Shown: in pieces, positions 22,198-23,669 of the stretch
How positions within the stretch are numbered: the stretch's first letter is position 1
Layout: every line of letters starts with the position of its first letter
Assembly: GCA_028291485.1 (NCBI GenBank)
Contig: JAQGHZ010000196.1
Coordinates: forward strand, 1 to 23,669
DNA from: Rubritepida sp.
GTDB taxonomy: Bacteria; Pseudomonadota; Alphaproteobacteria; Acetobacterales; Acetobacteraceae
Length of the DNA: 23,669 bases
Direction of reading: 5' to 3'
The notes under the pieces: model-generated
Seen by the model: the letters and a program-made list of their open reading frames with translations, nothing else
What the model was told of the DNA's origin: nothing
Databases searched by the model: none
Program-made: the position numbers and the translations under genes

Positions 22198-23172
22198 ATG
22201 TCGCCCATCACCCGGCGCTCCGCCCTGTTGGCCGGTCTGGCCGCGCCCGTCGTAATTTCCCCTTGGGCCCGCGCCCAGCCCGCCTGGCCGCAGCGACCTG
22301 TCCGGATCATTGTGCCCTATGCGGCCGGCGGCGGCACCGATCTCACCACGCGTTCGGTAATGGAAGCCGTCGGCCAGCGCCTGAACCGGCCCGTCATCGT
22401 CGAGAACCGTCCGGGCGCCGACGGCGCCATCGGCAGCGAGGCCGTGGCACGCAGCGCACCCGACGGATACACGCTCATCGGCCTCAACCCGACGCATCTG
22501 CTGCTGAGGCACACCGCGGCCTCGCTCCCCTACGATCCGATGGCGGACTTCACGCCCATCGCCGTCTTCGCCAGCTACGCCTTCGTGCTGCTCGCGAGCG
22601 TGGACGCGCCCTTCCGCGACGTGCCGGGACTGATCGCGGCGGCCAAGGCCCATCCCGGCCGCATCGCGCATGGCACCGCCGACGTCGCCTCCGGCGTCAC
22701 CGCCGCGCAGTTCACGACATCCGCCGGCATCGAGCTGAACGAGATCCGCTACGCCGGCGGCGGCGCTTCCACGCGCGACCTCATGGGCGGGCACCTGCCG
22801 CTCGCCTGGGTCAGCACCGCGACGGCGACGCCGCTCGTCAGCAGCGATCGCGTGCGCATCATCGCCGTCACCTCGCGCCGCACCTCGCCCTTCCTGCCGG
22901 AGGTGCCGACCTTCGCGGATCTCGGCCTGCCGGGTGCCAGATACGAGGGCTGGTTCGGCCTCTGGGGCCCGGCGCATATGCCCGCCGAGCTGGTGGCCCG
23001 CATCAATGCCGAGGCCAATGCCGCCGCGGCCACCGAAACGGTGCTGGCGCGCTACCGCACGCTGGCCGTCGAACCCGCGCCGCTGGAGCCCGCGGCCGTC
23101 GCGACGCTCATGCGGGAGGATTCCGAACGCTGGGCGCAGGCCGCGCGCGAGGGTCTGCTTCGCCGGAGCTAG
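22198..23172 (+). CDS. Bug/TctC family solute-binding protein (3)
   Basis: A 324-residue periplasmic binding protein. The frame is open to 22123, but AAGGA seven bases before ATG 22198 sets the start and exposes a typical signal peptide: TRRSALLAGLAAP with twin arginines and a hydrophobic core ending near ARAQ (about residue 25). Bug blocks are RPVRIIVPYAAGGGTD, ENRPGADGAIGSEAVA, HPGRIAHGTADVASGVTAAQF, IRYAGGGASTRDLMGGHLPL and the C-terminal PFLPEVPTFADLGLPGARYEGWFGLWGPAHMP. It is divergent from the CoA-transferase, the usual position for a transporter receptor that feeds the adjacent pathway. No TctAB membrane genes are nearby. The 63 bases downstream, before argC, hold no clear terminator. 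Confidence 0.9.
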   Translation: MSPITRRSALLAGLAAPVVISPWARAQPAWPQRPVRIIVPYAAGGGTDLTTRSVMEAVGQRLNRPVIVENRPGADGAIGSEAVARSAPDGYTLIGLNPTHLLLRHTAASLPYDPMADFTPIAVFASYAFVLLASVDAPFRDVPGLIAAAKAHPGRIAHGTADVASGVTAAQFTTSAGIELNEIRYAGGGASTRDLMGGHLPLAWVSTATATPLVSSDRVRIIAVTSRRTSPFLPEVPTFADLGLPGARYEGWFGLWGPAHMPAELVARINAEANAAAATETVLARYRTLAVEPAPLEPAAVATLMREDSERWAQAAREGLLRRS

Positions 23173-23235
23173 GGTGAAAACCCAACCAGGAATGGCCGAA
23201 ATATTGGTTTGCAGACCTAGCGCAGGCAAAACATC

Positions 23236-23669
23236 TCATGGCCAAACAGGAACGCCATCCAGCCCCGCGGTTTCTGGCAGGCCGCAGATCAGGTTCGCAT
23301 TCTGCACTGCCTGGCCGGCCGCTCCCTTGCCGAGATTGTCGACCACGCCCATCGCGATCACCAAGTTGCGCTCTGGATCGGCCGCATAGCTGACGAAGGC
23401 GAGGTTCGAGCCGGTAGCCCATTTGGTCTGCGGCGGCTTGTCAGTCACGCGGACGAACGCCCGCCCGGCGTAGAAGCGCCGCGCCGCGTCCAGGCACTGG
23501 GCCGTGGTGGCGCGGCCGCGGCAGTAGATGGTGGCGAGTACTCCGCGGGTCATCGGCACCAGGTGTGGCGTGAACACCAGCCCGGCCGCGCTGCCGCCAC
23601 TCAGCCGCTCGATCGTCTTGGCCATCTCGGGCATGTGGGTGTGCTTGAGCAGACCGTAGGGCACCAGGT
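23236..23669 (-). CDS. argC: N-acetyl-gamma-glutamyl-phosphate reductase, C-terminal part (window truncated)
   Basis: The last 143 or so codons of ArgC, the NADPH-dependent third enzyme of arginine synthesis, running off the right edge. Recognisable blocks are VPYGLLKHTHMPEM (with the conserved catalytic-region His), FTPHLVPMTRGVLATIY, ATGSNLAFVSY and the strongly conserved VVDNLGKGAAGQAVQNANLICGLPETAGL-type C-terminus. The nucleotide-binding domain and active-site cysteine lie outside the window. It is convergent with Bug protein 3 and shows no functional link to the catabolic region, so it probably marks the return to conserved chromosome. Confidence 0.92.
   Translation of the reverse strand, partial: LVPYGLLKHTHMPEMAKTIERLSGGSAAGLVFTPHLVPMTRGVLATIYCRGRATTAQCLDAARRFYAGRAFVRVTDKPPQTKWATGSNLAFVSYAADPERNLVIAMGVVDNLGKGAAGQAVQNANLICGLPETAGLDGVPVWP

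Noticed and set aside
23173..23235. GGGTGAAAACCC mini-hairpin as terminator between Bug 3 and argC
   Set aside because: Only a four-base stem with no T tract; too weak to call.

Overview
The window is very GC-rich, tightly packed DNA. Its coding style suggests an alphaproteobacterium, most likely an Acetobacteraceae member of the Roseomonas type. Supporting signs are strong G/C third positions, three Bug/TctC-type solute-binding proteins, an AspRS with the tRNA Asp/Asn non-discriminating signature, and GC-rich palindromic repeats between convergent genes. This taxonomic call is inference from composition and gene families, not a marker-gene result. I see no rRNA, tRNA, CRISPR, insertion sequence or phage gene.

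Left block (1-7.3 kb): a five-gene forward operon encodes an M20 metallopeptidase/amidase, a class V PLP aminotransferase, a Bug periplasmic binding protein, and the two subunits HyuA and HyuB of a hydantoinase/oxoprolinase-type enzyme. Together they read as uptake, ATP-dependent ring opening, amide hydrolysis and transamination of an unidentified cyclic or N-acylated amino compound. A divergent gene starts at the left edge. Behind hyuB lies a decayed, internally deleted remnant of a ChaA-type calcium/proton antiporter.

Housekeeping block (7.6-12.5 kb): ribonuclease D (reverse) is divergent from aspartyl-tRNA synthetase (forward, followed by a strong hairpin terminator). Next come a MarR regulator and an MFS exporter/importer, each preceded by a GGGTATATACCC-like palindrome that overlaps its -10 region. 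This looks like a self-contained MarR-regulated transport unit.

Right block (12.6-23.2 kb): this is a catabolic region arranged around two divergent promoters. Around 16.5 kb, an MmgE/PrpD protein, an NtaA-like flavin monooxygenase and a second Bug protein run leftward, and a CitE-like HpcH/HpaI lyase runs rightward. Around 22.15 kb, a family III CoA-transferase, a GntR/FCD regulator, a second HpcH/HpaI lyase, glucokinase and a 4,5-dihydroxyphthalate-decarboxylase-like protein run leftward, and a third Bug protein runs rightward. Both divergent promoters carry nearly the same 13-base motif, GTCCGG(A/T)CAAGAC, so one regulator, probably the encoded GntR protein, may control both halves. The enzyme set fits import, oxidation or dehydration, CoA activation and C-C cleavage of a polycarboxylate, but the substrate cannot be read from the sequence. 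The 3' part of argC ends the window on the reverse strand.
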